From CAVSCD01 sp963726335 (GTDB lineage: Bacteria > Acidobacteriota > Aminicenantia > Aminicenantales > UBA8522), in the NCBI GenBank assembly GCA_963726335.1, contig CAVSCD010000004.1:496001-560000 (forward strand): a DNA stretch of 64,000 bases, in the 5' to 3' direction. Below the pieces are notes generated by a model. It worked only from the letters and a program-made list of their open reading frames with translations, did not search any database and was not told the DNA's origin. This document shows, in pieces, positions 53,793 through 61,668 of this stretch. Position 1 is the first letter of the stretch; every line of letters begins with the position of its first letter. A program made the translations under genes and the position numbers.

Positions 53793-54754
53793 AATACTCC
53801 TGGCCGAAGTTTAAGGATATCCTGGAGGCCCGGGAGATCATCCGGATCTACCTGCCCCGGACGCCCCTCTACAGCTATCCGCAGCTCAACGAGCTCCTGG
53901 GCACCCAGGTCTTTGTCAAGCACGAAAACCATCTGCCCACGGTGTCCTTCAAAGCCAGGGGCGGCATCAACCTCATGCACCGCCTGACCGACGAGCAAAG
54001 GAAAAAGGGAGTGGTGACAGCCTCGACCGGAAACCACGCCCTCTCGATCGCCTACGCGGGACGCCTCTTCAACGTCCCGGTGACGATCGTCATGCCCGAG
54101 GGGGCCAACCCGGTCAAGGTGAAGGCCATCCGGAGCCTCGCGCCGGAGATCATCTTTCACGGCCGGATCTTCGAGGAAGCCAAGGACCATGCCCACGACC
54201 TCGCGGCGGAGCGGGGCAGCCGGTTCATCCATCCGGCGAATGAGCCCCACCTCATCGCCGGGGTGGCGACTTACACCCTGGAGATCATCGAAGACTGCCC
54301 CGGGCTCGATGTCATCATCGTTCCCGTGGGCGGCGGGAGCGGCGCGTCGGGTTGCTGTCTCGCCAAGCTGGGGCTCAAACCCGGCGTCGAGGTCATCGGC
54401 GTCCAGGCGGAGATGGCCCCGGCGGCCTACCTGTCCTGGAAGACCGGGACGATCGTCACGGACAAGATGGAGACGCTCGCCGAAGGCCTGCAGACCAAGA
54501 TGGGCTACGAGCTCACCCAGGAGGTCATGCGGAAACACCTCGCCGACTTCGTCCTGGTGTCGGAGAAGGAGATGGCCCGGGCGATCCTGCTCTACCTCGA
54601 GCTCATCCGGAACCTCTCCGAAGAAGCCGGAGCGTCCCCTTTAGCCGCGGCGCTCAAGATCAAGGACCGTCTCAAGGGCAAGACGGTGGCCCTCGTCCTT
54701 TCGGGAAGCAGCCTCTCGCTCGACCGGCTGAGATGGCTGCTCAACAATCAGTAG
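53789..54754 (+). CDS. Threonine/serine dehydratase-like PLP enzyme
   Basis: The 321-residue protein lacks an ACT domain, like catabolic TdcB-type or serine racemase-like enzymes. Motifs are RTPLYSYPQLNELLGTQVFV, the PLP lysine in TVSFKARGGINLMHRL, STGNHALSIAYAGRL, GGGSGASGCCLA (phosphate loop, in a variant form) and a terminal ALVLSGSSLSLDRL. It overlaps the preceding gene by four bases, so the two are probably translated together. It converges on threonine synthase with 7 bases of overlap, which suggests a threonine-to-2-oxobutanoate step. Confidence 0.85.
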   Translation: MKYSWPKFKDILEAREIIRIYLPRTPLYSYPQLNELLGTQVFVKHENHLPTVSFKARGGINLMHRLTDEQRKKGVVTASTGNHALSIAYAGRLFNVPVTIVMPEGANPVKVKAIRSLAPEIIFHGRIFEEAKDHAHDLAAERGSRFIHPANEPHLIAGVATYTLEIIEDCPGLDVIIVPVGGGSGASGCCLAKLGLKPGVEVIGVQAEMAPAAYLSWKTGTIVTDKMETLAEGLQTKMGYELTQEVMRKHLADFVLVSEKEMARAILLYLELIRNLSEEAGASPLAAALKIKDRLKGKTVALVLSGSSLSLDRLRWLLNNQ

Positions 54755-55938
54755 AGCATCTTCTCCAGGTTCCCGACGCCGGCCCGGCGAACGCTGACCT
54801 TCTGCCGCGCCAGGGTCTCCATCGATTTCAACCCGCTGCCGGTGATGACCAGGACACTCTCGCCCCGGAACCGGGCGCCCTCCCGGCGCGCCAGCTTGAC
54901 GAGGGCCGCCAGGACCGTCGCCGAGGCGGGGTCGGCGAAGATCCCCTCGAATTCGGCCAGGTCCTTTTGCGCCCGGAGGATCTCCGCGTCGGTGACCGCG
55001 ATAAAGCCACCCCCAAATTCCCGGATCCATTTCAGAGCCAGGTTGCCCGCCGGCGGCGCGGGGTTCGAGATGGCATGGGCGATCGTCGCGGGCCGGGCCG
55101 CCGGGCGGTATTTTTCGCGGCCCTCTCCGTAAGCGCGAACGAGGGGCGAGCAGCCTGAGGCCTGGACGCCCACGAATTGCGGCCTATCCGCCAGAAGCCC
55201 CGCGGCCTCGAGGTCGGAAAATCCCCTCATCAGGCCGATAAGGTGCCCGGCCGAGCTCACCGGACAGAAAACCCGCCGCGGCGCCCTGTTGCCGAGCTGC
55301 CGGAAAATCTCGTAGCTTGTGATCTTGTAACCTTCGATCCGCAGGGGGTCAATCGAATTCGCGAAGTAAATGCCGTGCTTTCGGCCGAGCCGGTAGCTCT
55401 CGCGAAACAGCGCCGCGTAGTCGCCGCGGACCTTGACGAGAACGGCCCCGTGGATGCCGGTGGACCTGACTTTTTCCGGCGTCGTGTCTCCCTTGAGCAG
55501 GACAACGGCCTCCAGGCCGGCCTTGGCCGCGTACGCGGCCGTCGAGGAGGCCATGTTCCCCGTCGACACGGTCCCGATCCTCTTGATCCCCAGGGCCGCC
55601 GCCTTCTGCACGACGACAGCCGTGCCCCGGTCCTTAAAGCTCTGCGTCGGGTTCATGGTCTCGTTTTTCGCGAACACGGCCGGCAGGCCATGTCTTTTTC
55701 TCAGCCTCTCGAGCGGGACGAGCGGCGTGTTCCCTTCGCCCAGGCTGAGTCTCCGGTCGACCCGGTCGAGCGGCAGGAAATCGCGATAGACCTCGAGGGA
55801 GAGTCCGGCCCCACCGGAGATGCGCCTCGGACCGGGTGACTGAAAGATGAGCATCGGCTCATGACAATCGGGACAGAACGGATAAAAAAGATCGAGCGGG
55901 TACGTTTTCTTGCAGAAGGGGCATTCGAGCTTATCCAT
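54748..55938 (-). CDS. thrC: Threonine synthase
   Basis: The 396-residue PLP enzyme makes threonine from O-phosphohomoserine. It begins with a zinc ribbon (CPFCKKTYPLDLFYPFCPDC) characteristic of one threonine synthase branch. LGEGNTPLVPLERLRKRHG, the PLP lysine in NPTQSFKDRGTAVVVQKA, STGNMASSTAAYAAKAGL and CPVSSAGHLIGLMRG follow. The usual phosphate loop GGGN is replaced by VSSAGH. The ATG has GAGG 7 bases upstream. The region 55939-56157 upstream holds repeat copy A and a CGCGTATC/GATACGCG hairpin (55983-56027), with no gene. Confidence 0.88.
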   Translation of the reverse strand: MDKLECPFCKKTYPLDLFYPFCPDCHEPMLIFQSPGPRRISGGAGLSLEVYRDFLPLDRVDRRLSLGEGNTPLVPLERLRKRHGLPAVFAKNETMNPTQSFKDRGTAVVVQKAAALGIKRIGTVSTGNMASSTAAYAAKAGLEAVVLLKGDTTPEKVRSTGIHGAVLVKVRGDYAALFRESYRLGRKHGIYFANSIDPLRIEGYKITSYEIFRQLGNRAPRRVFCPVSSAGHLIGLMRGFSDLEAAGLLADRPQFVGVQASGCSPLVRAYGEGREKYRPAARPATIAHAISNPAPPAGNLALKWIREFGGGFIAVTDAEILRAQKDLAEFEGIFADPASATVLAALVKLARREGARFRGESVLVITGSGLKSMETLARQKVSVRRAGVGNLEKMLY

Positions 55939-56040
55939 AGGCTGGCCTCGTTTCCTGGGATGGGACCCAGTTTATCGGATAACGCGTATCGACGCAAAAG
56001 GCCGCATCGCTTTTTCCGTGATACGCGAAGATCATGGAAA

Positions 56041-56094
56041 GGGTGGCATGGAGCCAATCCCTGCACGCCCGGAGCGACGGGGACGCGCCATGAC
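56041..56094 (+). repeat. Short interspersed GC-rich repeat, copy A
   Basis: The sequence runs GGGTGGCATGGAGCCAATCC into CGCCCGGAGCGACGG and ends GGGACGCGCCATGAC. The last bases, inverted (GTCATGGCGC), resemble the first, so the unit is roughly palindromic. Its core CGCCCGGAGCGACGG is identical to that at 61.5 kb. Confidence 0.5.
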
Positions 56095-56157
56095 AGGACC
56101 CTATTAAGAAACATCCAGATCACAGAAAAAAGCAGGCATCCATATCGGTCTGCCGGG

Positions 56158-56186
56158 TTGTAAAATCCGGGCCGGCCGTGTAGAAT
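56158..56186 (+). promoter_or_regulatory. Promoter giving a leaderless tadA transcript
   Basis: TTGTAA (56158-56163), a 17-base spacer and TAGAAT (56181-56186). The GTG start of tadA begins only 6 bases after the -10, at the expected transcription start. Confidence 0.5.
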
Positions 56187-56192
56187 CTCGGC

Positions 56193-56687
56193 GTGCTTAA
56201 CGGCCGCACGGACGAGGAAGAAAGATTCATGCGGCTGGCGCTCGCGCTCGCCCGGAAGGCCGGGGACAGGGGAGAGGTCCCCGTCGGAGCGGTGGTTGTT
56301 TGCGGCGGCCGCGTTCTGGCCCGAGGCGATAACCGGTCCATCCGCGAGAGCGACCCGACGGCCCACGCCGAGGTCGTGGCCATCCGGAAGGCCGGCCGGT
56401 CGCGGGGCAACTATCGTCTGCCCGACTGCGACCTTTACACGACGCTAGAGCCGTGCGCAATGTGCCTCGGAGCGATCGTCCAGGCCAGGCTGCGGCGGCT
56501 CTACTACGGAGCGGCCGACCCCAAGGCGGGCGCCGTCCGGTCGGCGATGCGGTTTCCGTTCGGAAAGCTGAACCACCGGCCGGGGATCAAGGGCGGGCTG
56601 CTGGGTGATGAGTGCGGCCGGCTGCTGAAGGATTTTTTCGCGGACAAACGCCGGAAAGCGCTCCCGGGCGGCGCGACATCCGGTTAA
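56193..56687 (+). CDS. tadA: tRNA adenosine-34 deaminase
   Basis: The 164-residue enzyme makes inosine at the wobble position of tRNA-Arg(ACG). It has the cytidine-deaminase zinc site: TAHAEVVAIRKA (His and catalytic Glu) and LEPCAMCLGAIVQARLRRLY (two Cys). The C-terminal GLLGDECGRLLKDFFADKR helix is typical. A GTG start at 56193 keeps the N-terminal helix residues DEEERFMRLALALARKAG; an internal ATG at 56229 would cut into this helix. No ribosome site precedes the GTG, which agrees with a leaderless message. Confidence 0.93.
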   Translation: MLNGRTDEEERFMRLALALARKAGDRGEVPVGAVVVCGGRVLARGDNRSIRESDPTAHAEVVAIRKAGRSRGNYRLPDCDLYTTLEPCAMCLGAIVQARLRRLYYGAADPKAGAVRSAMRFPFGKLNHRPGIKGGLLGDECGRLLKDFFADKRRKALPGGATSG

Positions 56688-56720
56688 CGGCTTGCGGTAC
56701 CGGCTGACCCAGCCGGGCGC

Positions 56721-56812
56721 GGAGAGGTGGCCGAGTGGCTGAAGGCGACGGTCTCGAAAACCGTTATCCCGAATTCTCGGGATCGTGGGTTCGAATCCCA
56801 CCCTCTCCGCCA
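56721..56812 (+). tRNA. tRNA-Ser (anticodon CGA)
   Basis: Class II tRNA with acceptor GGAGAGG/CCTCTCC, anticodon stem ACGGT/ACCGT around loop CTCGAAA, a long variable arm built on CCCGAATTCTCGGG, and T arm GTGGG/CCCAC. CCA is encoded (56810-56812). It lies 34 bases after tadA. Confidence 0.95.
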
Positions 56813-56832
56813 TCTTAATCCCTGAAGAATGA

Positions 56833-57849
56833 GTGACGTCGATATCGTTCTCGACGGGATTCGGGAACGTCGGGCGGGCGTTCGCCGGACTTCTGCTGGA
56901 AAAAAATCATCTTCTTGAGGACCGCTATCGCCTCAGGCTGAGACTTCGGGCAATTTTCAATTCGACCGGAGGCTTCATCCCGAGGTCGCCGGCCGCTATC
57001 GGCCGGCTTCTCAGGGAAGGCACGCCCCGGACCGGCGAGCCATCACCGTGGGACCCGAAAGCGAAGCTGACCGCGTCGTTTGTCCGAGGCGCGCGCGGCG
57101 TTCTCGTCGTCTCCACGGCCTCGGACGGCCGCACGGGCGAACCTGGGTTGGGTCACATCCGTCTGGCCCTCTCGCGCGGCTGGCATGTGGTCACGGCCGA
57201 TAAATCCCCTTTGGCCGCCCGTTACGAAGAGTTGCGGCGAACGGCCGGCAGGAAGGGGCTGGCGCTCGGGTTCAGCGCCGCCGCCGGAGCGGCGCTCCCG
57301 GCACTCGACGTCGGCCTGGGCTCGCTCGCGGGAACTGAGATTATCTCCATCGAGGGGATCCTCAACGGCACGACGAACTATATCCTGACGCGGATGGGGC
57401 AGGGGGCCGGCTTCGTCGAGGCCTTGCGCGAAGCCCAGGCCAAGGGAATCGCCGAGCCTGACCCGTCGCGCGATATCTCGGGCGCGGATACCGCCGTCAA
57501 GCTCCTGCTCATCGCGAACTCGGCCATGGGGCTCGACCTCGGCCAGGACGACATCGCGGTCGAACCCCTGACCGGCGTCCGCCCCAAAGACCTGGCCTCG
57601 GCCAAGAGCAGGGGAGAGACACTGAAGTATCTGGGAAGTATCAGGCGAGAGACGGGGAGGATCAGGGCTGAGGTCAAGGTCCGGGCGATCGCCGCCGGGC
57701 ATCCTCTCTTCAGCGTCGACGGCACCAACAAGGGCGTTACATTCTTGACCGACACGATGGGCGCCGTGACCGTAACGGGCGGCAAGTCCGACCCGCGGGG
57801 CGCCGCCGCCGCCCTGCTCAAGGACATCATCAACATCTACTGCTCGTAA
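56833..57849 (+). CDS. hom: Homoserine dehydrogenase (short form)
   Basis: The 338-residue enzyme reduces aspartate semialdehyde to homoserine and has no ACT domain. It shows GFGNVGRAFAGLLLEK (NADP loop), HVVTADKSPLA, the motif GILNGTTNYILTRMG and EPDPSRDISGADTAVKLLLI with the catalytic Lys/Asp region. As written it starts with GTG (MTSISFSTGFGNVG). An ATG at 56829 would give MSDVDIVLTGFGNVG, a more typical first strand, if one G near 56853 were an insertion, so the N-terminus is uncertain. It supplies both the metX and thrC branches. Confidence 0.9.
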   Translation: MTSISFSTGFGNVGRAFAGLLLEKNHLLEDRYRLRLRLRAIFNSTGGFIPRSPAAIGRLLREGTPRTGEPSPWDPKAKLTASFVRGARGVLVVSTASDGRTGEPGLGHIRLALSRGWHVVTADKSPLAARYEELRRTAGRKGLALGFSAAAGAALPALDVGLGSLAGTEIISIEGILNGTTNYILTRMGQGAGFVEALREAQAKGIAEPDPSRDISGADTAVKLLLIANSAMGLDLGQDDIAVEPLTGVRPKDLASAKSRGETLKYLGSIRRETGRIRAEVKVRAIAAGHPLFSVDGTNKGVTFLTDTMGAVTVTGGKSDPRGAAAALLKDIINIYCS

Positions 57850-57921
57850 ATTGACCGGGGAGGCGCTTTCTGATAATTTGTAGGCCGAACAGAACCTGCA
57901 CAGCGTTGCGGAATCGTTCGC

Positions 57922-58014
<93 letters not shown>

Positions 58015-58074
58015 CTCAATGTCCGGGGGAAAAGGGCCGGACATGGCATTTCCGTGAGCCAAAGGAGCCGGGCA

Positions 58075-59280
58075 ATGGATACGCGGGATTACATCCTCCT
58101 CGAAGATCTCTACGGCGCCCATAATTACCACCCGCTCGACGCCGTCCTGACCAAGGGAAAAGGCGTCTGGGTCTGGGACGTCGAGGGAAACCGCTACCTC
58201 GATTTCCTGAGCGGCTATTCGGCGGTCAACCAGGGCCACTGCCATCCCCGGATCGTGCGCTGCGTCCAGCAGCAGGCCAAGCGCCTGACGCTGACCTCCC
58301 GGGCCTTCCGCAACGACCAGTGGCCGCTCCTGGCCAAGGAGATCTGCGACCTGACCGGTTACGAGATGGTCCTGCCCATGAACTCGGGCGCCGAATCGGT
58401 CGAAACCGCCATCAAAGCCGCGCGAAAATGGGGTTACCAGAAAAAGGGCATACCCCAGGACAAGGCCGAGATCATCACCTGCTCCAACAATTTCCATGGC
58501 CGGACCGTGACCATCATCAGCTTTTCCACGGAGCCTCTCTACCGGAACGATTTCGGCCCGTTCACCCCCGGATTCAAGGTCATCCCCTTCGGCGACAGCG
58601 AAGCCCTGGCGCGCGCCGTCAGCCCCAACACGGCGGCGTTCCTGGTCGAACCCATTCAGGCCGAGGCCGGGATCCTCATCCCGCCGGCGGGGTTCCTCAC
58701 GAAAGCCCGGGAGATCTGCACGAAGCACAACGTCCTGTTCATCGCCGACGAGATCCAGACCGGGCTGGGGCGGACCGGCAAGCTGTTCGCTTGCGACCAT
58801 GAAGGCGTCAAGCCCGACATGATGGTCATCGGCAAGTCACTCGGAGGCGGCTGCTATCCCGTTTCGGCCACCCTCTCCCACCGGGATGTCCTGGGCGTTT
58901 TCAAACCCGGCGAACACGGTTCGACGTTCGGCGGAAACCCGATGGCCTGCGCCGTCTCCCGCGAATCGCTGAAAGTGATCCAAGATGAGAAGCTGGTCGA
59001 TAACGCGGCCGAGCTGGGGGAGTATTTCCTCGGCCTGCTCAAGAAAGTCCGGAGCCGCCGGATCCGCGAGGTGAGGGGCCGCGGGCTGCTCATCGGCGTC
59101 GAGCTTCAGCCTGAGGCGGGCGGCGCGCGGCGGTACTGTGTCGAGCTCAAGAAAGAAGGATTGCTCTGCAAGGAAACCCACGAGCATGTCATCCGGTTCG
59201 CGCCGCCGCTCATCATCAAGAAAAAGGACTTGAATTGGGCGCTCAAGCGGATCAAGCAGGTTTTCAAGCGCCTCGAGTAG
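58075..59280 (+). CDS. rocD: Ornithine aminotransferase
   Basis: The 401-residue class III aminotransferase converts ornithine and 2-oxoglutarate to glutamate semialdehyde. It begins LYGAHNYHPLDAVLTKGKGV, the hallmark of ornithine aminotransferase over acetylornithine enzymes. It continues with FLSGYSAVNQGHCHPRI, MNSGAESVETAIKAARKWGY, FHGRTVTIISFS, EPIQAEAGILIPP, the cofactor Asp in FIADEIQTGLGRTG and the PLP lysine in MMVIGKSLGGGCYPVSA. AAAGGAG lies 7 bases before the ATG. Confidence 0.92.
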   Translation: MDTRDYILLEDLYGAHNYHPLDAVLTKGKGVWVWDVEGNRYLDFLSGYSAVNQGHCHPRIVRCVQQQAKRLTLTSRAFRNDQWPLLAKEICDLTGYEMVLPMNSGAESVETAIKAARKWGYQKKGIPQDKAEIITCSNNFHGRTVTIISFSTEPLYRNDFGPFTPGFKVIPFGDSEALARAVSPNTAAFLVEPIQAEAGILIPPAGFLTKAREICTKHNVLFIADEIQTGLGRTGKLFACDHEGVKPDMMVIGKSLGGGCYPVSATLSHRDVLGVFKPGEHGSTFGGNPMACAVSRESLKVIQDEKLVDNAAELGEYFLGLLKKVRSRRIREVRGRGLLIGVELQPEAGGARRYCVELKKEGLLCKETHEHVIRFAPPLIIKKKDLNWALKRIKQVFKRLE

Positions 59281-59413
59281 CCCGCCCGGCGCATCCGCTC
59301 GCCCGCTTTTTCCGGACTCGATCCCGGTGCATTTTTCGTTCCAGATGTCCGCTTTTTGAGACATGACCCGAGCCCGGTTTTCCGTTCTCCCTCTTGGCCC
59401 ATGCCATTCGTTT

Positions 59414-59430
59414 TTGGCATGATCCTTGCT
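59414..59430 (+). promoter_or_regulatory. Sigma-54 (RpoN)-type promoter
   Basis: TTGGCATGATCCTTGCT matches the -24/-12 consensus YTGGCACGRNNNTTGCW at all but one defined position, with the GG (59416-59417) and GC (59428-59429) exactly 10 bases apart as required. It is 25 bases before the start codon of the Trp-rich lipoprotein gene. An ATGCCA/TGGCAT inverted repeat (59401-59420) overlaps the -24 element. Confidence 0.6.
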
Positions 59431-59454
59431 AATGATATATCCGGAGAAAGGACA

Positions 59455-60630
59455 ATGAGACACACATTCGCGGTTCTGGTCCTTGGGTTGGTCTTCCTGG
59501 CGGGTTGCGCGATCACCATGCCCTATGAGGTTGCCGATCGCCCCGGCGCCCCGCCCGATGGCGAGGCGTACGGCCCGGAAAGGGAGGAGTACCCTTACGA
59601 TATGGATTCCGCGGCTTATTATGATTACCTGGCTCCCCACGGGGTCTGGGTCTCCTACCGGCCCTACGGATTTGTCTGGGTACCCCTCCACGTCGGCTAC
59701 CGGTGGCGCCCCTACAGCGCCGGGCGCTGGCTGTGGACAGACTACGGGTGGACGTGGATCGCACGGGAAGATTGGGGCTGGATCCCGTTCCATTACGGCC
59801 GCTGGGGCTGGGACCGGGCGCTCGGCTGGTTCTGGGTTCCCGGGACCGTCTGGTCCCCTGCCTGGGTCTCCTGGCGCTGGGGAGAGGAGTATATCGGCTG
59901 GGCGCCGCTCCCTCCCGGTGTGGAGTTCGCTCCGGGGATGGGCATCCGCGGCCCGTACGATCTCCCGGACAGCTACTGGGTTTTTGTCGAAGGCCGCTAT
60001 TTCCAGCACGATGATCTCGACAGGTACGCCCTTCCTTTCGAAAGAAACTCGACGGCCAGGCGATTCACCGTGAATAAGTCCGAACTGGCCTTGCGGGACC
60101 GGCAGATCTTCAATGACGGCGTCGATGTCGAGGAGGTTCGCCGCCTGACCCGGACGGCGGTCTCCCGGCACGAGCTCGAAGATGCCAAGGGCCCAAACGA
60201 CAACGGCGTCAGCGGACGGTCGGTCCGGATTTTCCGGCCGGCGATGAAAAAGAACGAGGCGGCCAAGCCCAAGTCCCATCTGGAGCGGGACGAGGCCGAA
60301 AAAAGCCTCCCCAGGATCCGGGAGAGAGACCTAGAGAGGAGAGGCACCTCGGCGCCTTCGGCGGAACGGCTCATAGAAGACCAGGACAGGGAGATGAGGA
60401 TACTCGAGCGGAGCCAGGAGGCGGAAAAGGAAGCTTTGAAGCGCCGGGTGGAAGCCGAAGAAAACAAGGCTTCGACTCCCGCCGAAAAGCAGAAGGCCGC
60501 CAAGGAAGGCGAAGTCAAGGCCGGCGAGCTCGGAAAGGCCCACGACGAGGAAAAAACAAAGGTCGGCGAGCGCCACGATGAAGAAAAGAAGGCTGTCAAG
60601 GGCACAATCAGGAAAAAGGACGGCGCTTAG
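59455..60630 (+). CDS. Trp-rich DUF6600-like lipoprotein
   Basis: The 391-residue protein has a lipoprotein signal (LVLGLVFLAGC). A region of aromatic repeats at about 60-165 follows (YGFVWVPLHVGYRWRPYSAG, YGWTWIAREDWGWIPFHYGR, LGWFWVPGTVWSPAWVSWRW), as in DUF6600/YXWGXW-type envelope proteins. The C-terminal 150 residues are charged and helical, rich in Glu, Lys and Arg. GGAGAAAGGA stands just before the ATG. The promoter looks sigma-54 dependent, so it is probably made under a specific envelope or nutrient stress. Its function is unknown. Confidence 0.75.
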   Translation: MRHTFAVLVLGLVFLAGCAITMPYEVADRPGAPPDGEAYGPEREEYPYDMDSAAYYDYLAPHGVWVSYRPYGFVWVPLHVGYRWRPYSAGRWLWTDYGWTWIAREDWGWIPFHYGRWGWDRALGWFWVPGTVWSPAWVSWRWGEEYIGWAPLPPGVEFAPGMGIRGPYDLPDSYWVFVEGRYFQHDDLDRYALPFERNSTARRFTVNKSELALRDRQIFNDGVDVEEVRRLTRTAVSRHELEDAKGPNDNGVSGRSVRIFRPAMKKNEAAKPKSHLERDEAEKSLPRIRERDLERRGTSAPSAERLIEDQDREMRILERSQEAEKEALKRRVEAEENKASTPAEKQKAAKEGEVKAGELGKAHDEEKTKVGERHDEEKKAVKGTIRKKDGA

Positions 60631-61478
60631 GCCTCTTCCTTGAGTGATATGACGGTGACCGCGGCGAGGATGATCGCCCCGCCCAGGAGCGTCCTCGCCG
60701 CCGGCCTTTCCCCGAGCAGCCAGAACGCCAGGACGATCCCGTAAACCGGCTCGAGCGAGCTGATGATGCTCGCTGTCTGGGCCCGGACTTCGCGCAACCC
60801 CTTGATGAAGAGCGTGTGGGCCCCCGCCGTGCAGACGAATCCCAGGAAAGCCAGCAGCAGCAGGCTTCGACAGTCGATGACGGGCGTTCGAATGAACAGG
60901 ACCGGAGCGAAGAGGAGGGCGGCGGTCAGGTCCTCCATGAAGGCGACGGCCAGGGCGGAATGTCTCTGGACGAGGCGCCGGTTGAACACCGTGAGGACGG
61001 CGAAGGTGAACCCCGACAGGAGGCCCCACAACACGCCCCGGTAGACGGCATCGGAAAGGTCGAAACGCGGCACGATCAGGAAGACGCCGGCAAGGCAGAG
61101 GCCCGCCAGCGCCAGGTTCCTCCCGGCCAGCTTCTCCTTGAACAGCAACGGCTCCAGCAGGACCGTGAAGACAGGAAAACAGGCGTAGGAAAGCAGCCCG
61201 ACGGCAACCGACGAGACCTGGACGGACTGGAAAAAGGCCGCCCAGTGGACGGCGAGTACCGCCCCAAGGATGATGAGCAGCCCGGCGCTCTCCTTGATGA
61301 TCGCCCGAAGGCTGGATCGCGTCGCGGCGATATAAATCCCCAACGCCAGGCTGGCGAAGGCCACCCGGCCCAGAACGATGAGAGAAGGGGAGAGGGGAAG
61401 CCACTTGCCGAAAAGACCGGCCAGGCCAAACAGCGCGACCGCCGAATGAACCTCGACCAGCCCGCGCTTAAATCTCAT
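60627..61478 (-). CDS. EamA/DMT-superfamily permease
   Basis: The 283-residue protein has ten hydrophobic helices in two EamA halves, with VHSAVALFGLAGLFGKWLPL and LGRVAFASLALGIYI in the first half. The second half has RGVLWGLLSGFTFAVLTVFN, SIISSLEPVYGIVLAFWLLG and the terminal GGAIILAAVTVISL. This family moves amino acids, nucleotide sugars or other metabolites; the substrate is not predictable. The stop codon overlaps that of the convergent lipoprotein gene by three bases. Confidence 0.85.
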   Translation of the reverse strand: MRFKRGLVEVHSAVALFGLAGLFGKWLPLSPSLIVLGRVAFASLALGIYIAATRSSLRAIIKESAGLLIILGAVLAVHWAAFFQSVQVSSVAVGLLSYACFPVFTVLLEPLLFKEKLAGRNLALAGLCLAGVFLIVPRFDLSDAVYRGVLWGLLSGFTFAVLTVFNRRLVQRHSALAVAFMEDLTAALLFAPVLFIRTPVIDCRSLLLLAFLGFVCTAGAHTLFIKGLREVRAQTASIISSLEPVYGIVLAFWLLGERPAARTLLGGAIILAAVTVISLKEEA

Positions 61479-61530
61479 CAGCCGATTCCCGGAGCGGCAT
61501 TATAGCATGACAAGAGACGGCGGAGAGAGC

Positions 61531-61570
61531 GGGTGACATGGCGCCGGTCGCTGCGCGCCCGGAGCGACGG
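61531..61570 (+). repeat. Short interspersed GC-rich repeat, copy B
   Basis: GGGTGACATGGCGCCGGTCG followed by CTGCGCGCCCGGAGCGACGG. It shares the 15-base core CGCCCGGAGCGACGG with copy A and again lies between genes. Confidence 0.5.
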
Positions 61571-61589
61571 ACGCTGCCGCAAACGCCGT

Positions 61590-61617
61590 TTGAAACTCCC
61601 GGAGTTTATGTTAGAAT
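61590..61617 (+). promoter_or_regulatory. Promoter of dnaX-ybaB-recR
   Basis: TTGAAA (61590-61595), a 16-base spacer and TAGAAT (61612-61617) preceded by TGT, which resembles an extended -10. The expected leader is about 45 bases. Confidence 0.5.
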
Positions 61618-61628
61618 GCGGTTTATAA

Positions 61629-61647
61629 AAAGGAGCTCATCTCCTTT
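61629..61647 (+). promoter_or_regulatory. Leader hairpin with AAGGAG in its stem
   Basis: AAAGGAG pairs perfectly with CTCCTTT across the loop CTCAT, just after the predicted transcription start of dnaX. The true ribosome site appears to be the later AGGAAC before the ATG. Confidence 0.4.
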
Positions 61648-61668
61648 CCGTAGCTCATTACCAGGAAC

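Noticed and set aside
61479..61668. A small SRP RNA (ffs) gene before dnaX
   Set aside because: This location is common for ffs, but the conserved GGAAGCAGGCA-type core was not found; the region holds a repeat copy, a promoter and a hairpin.
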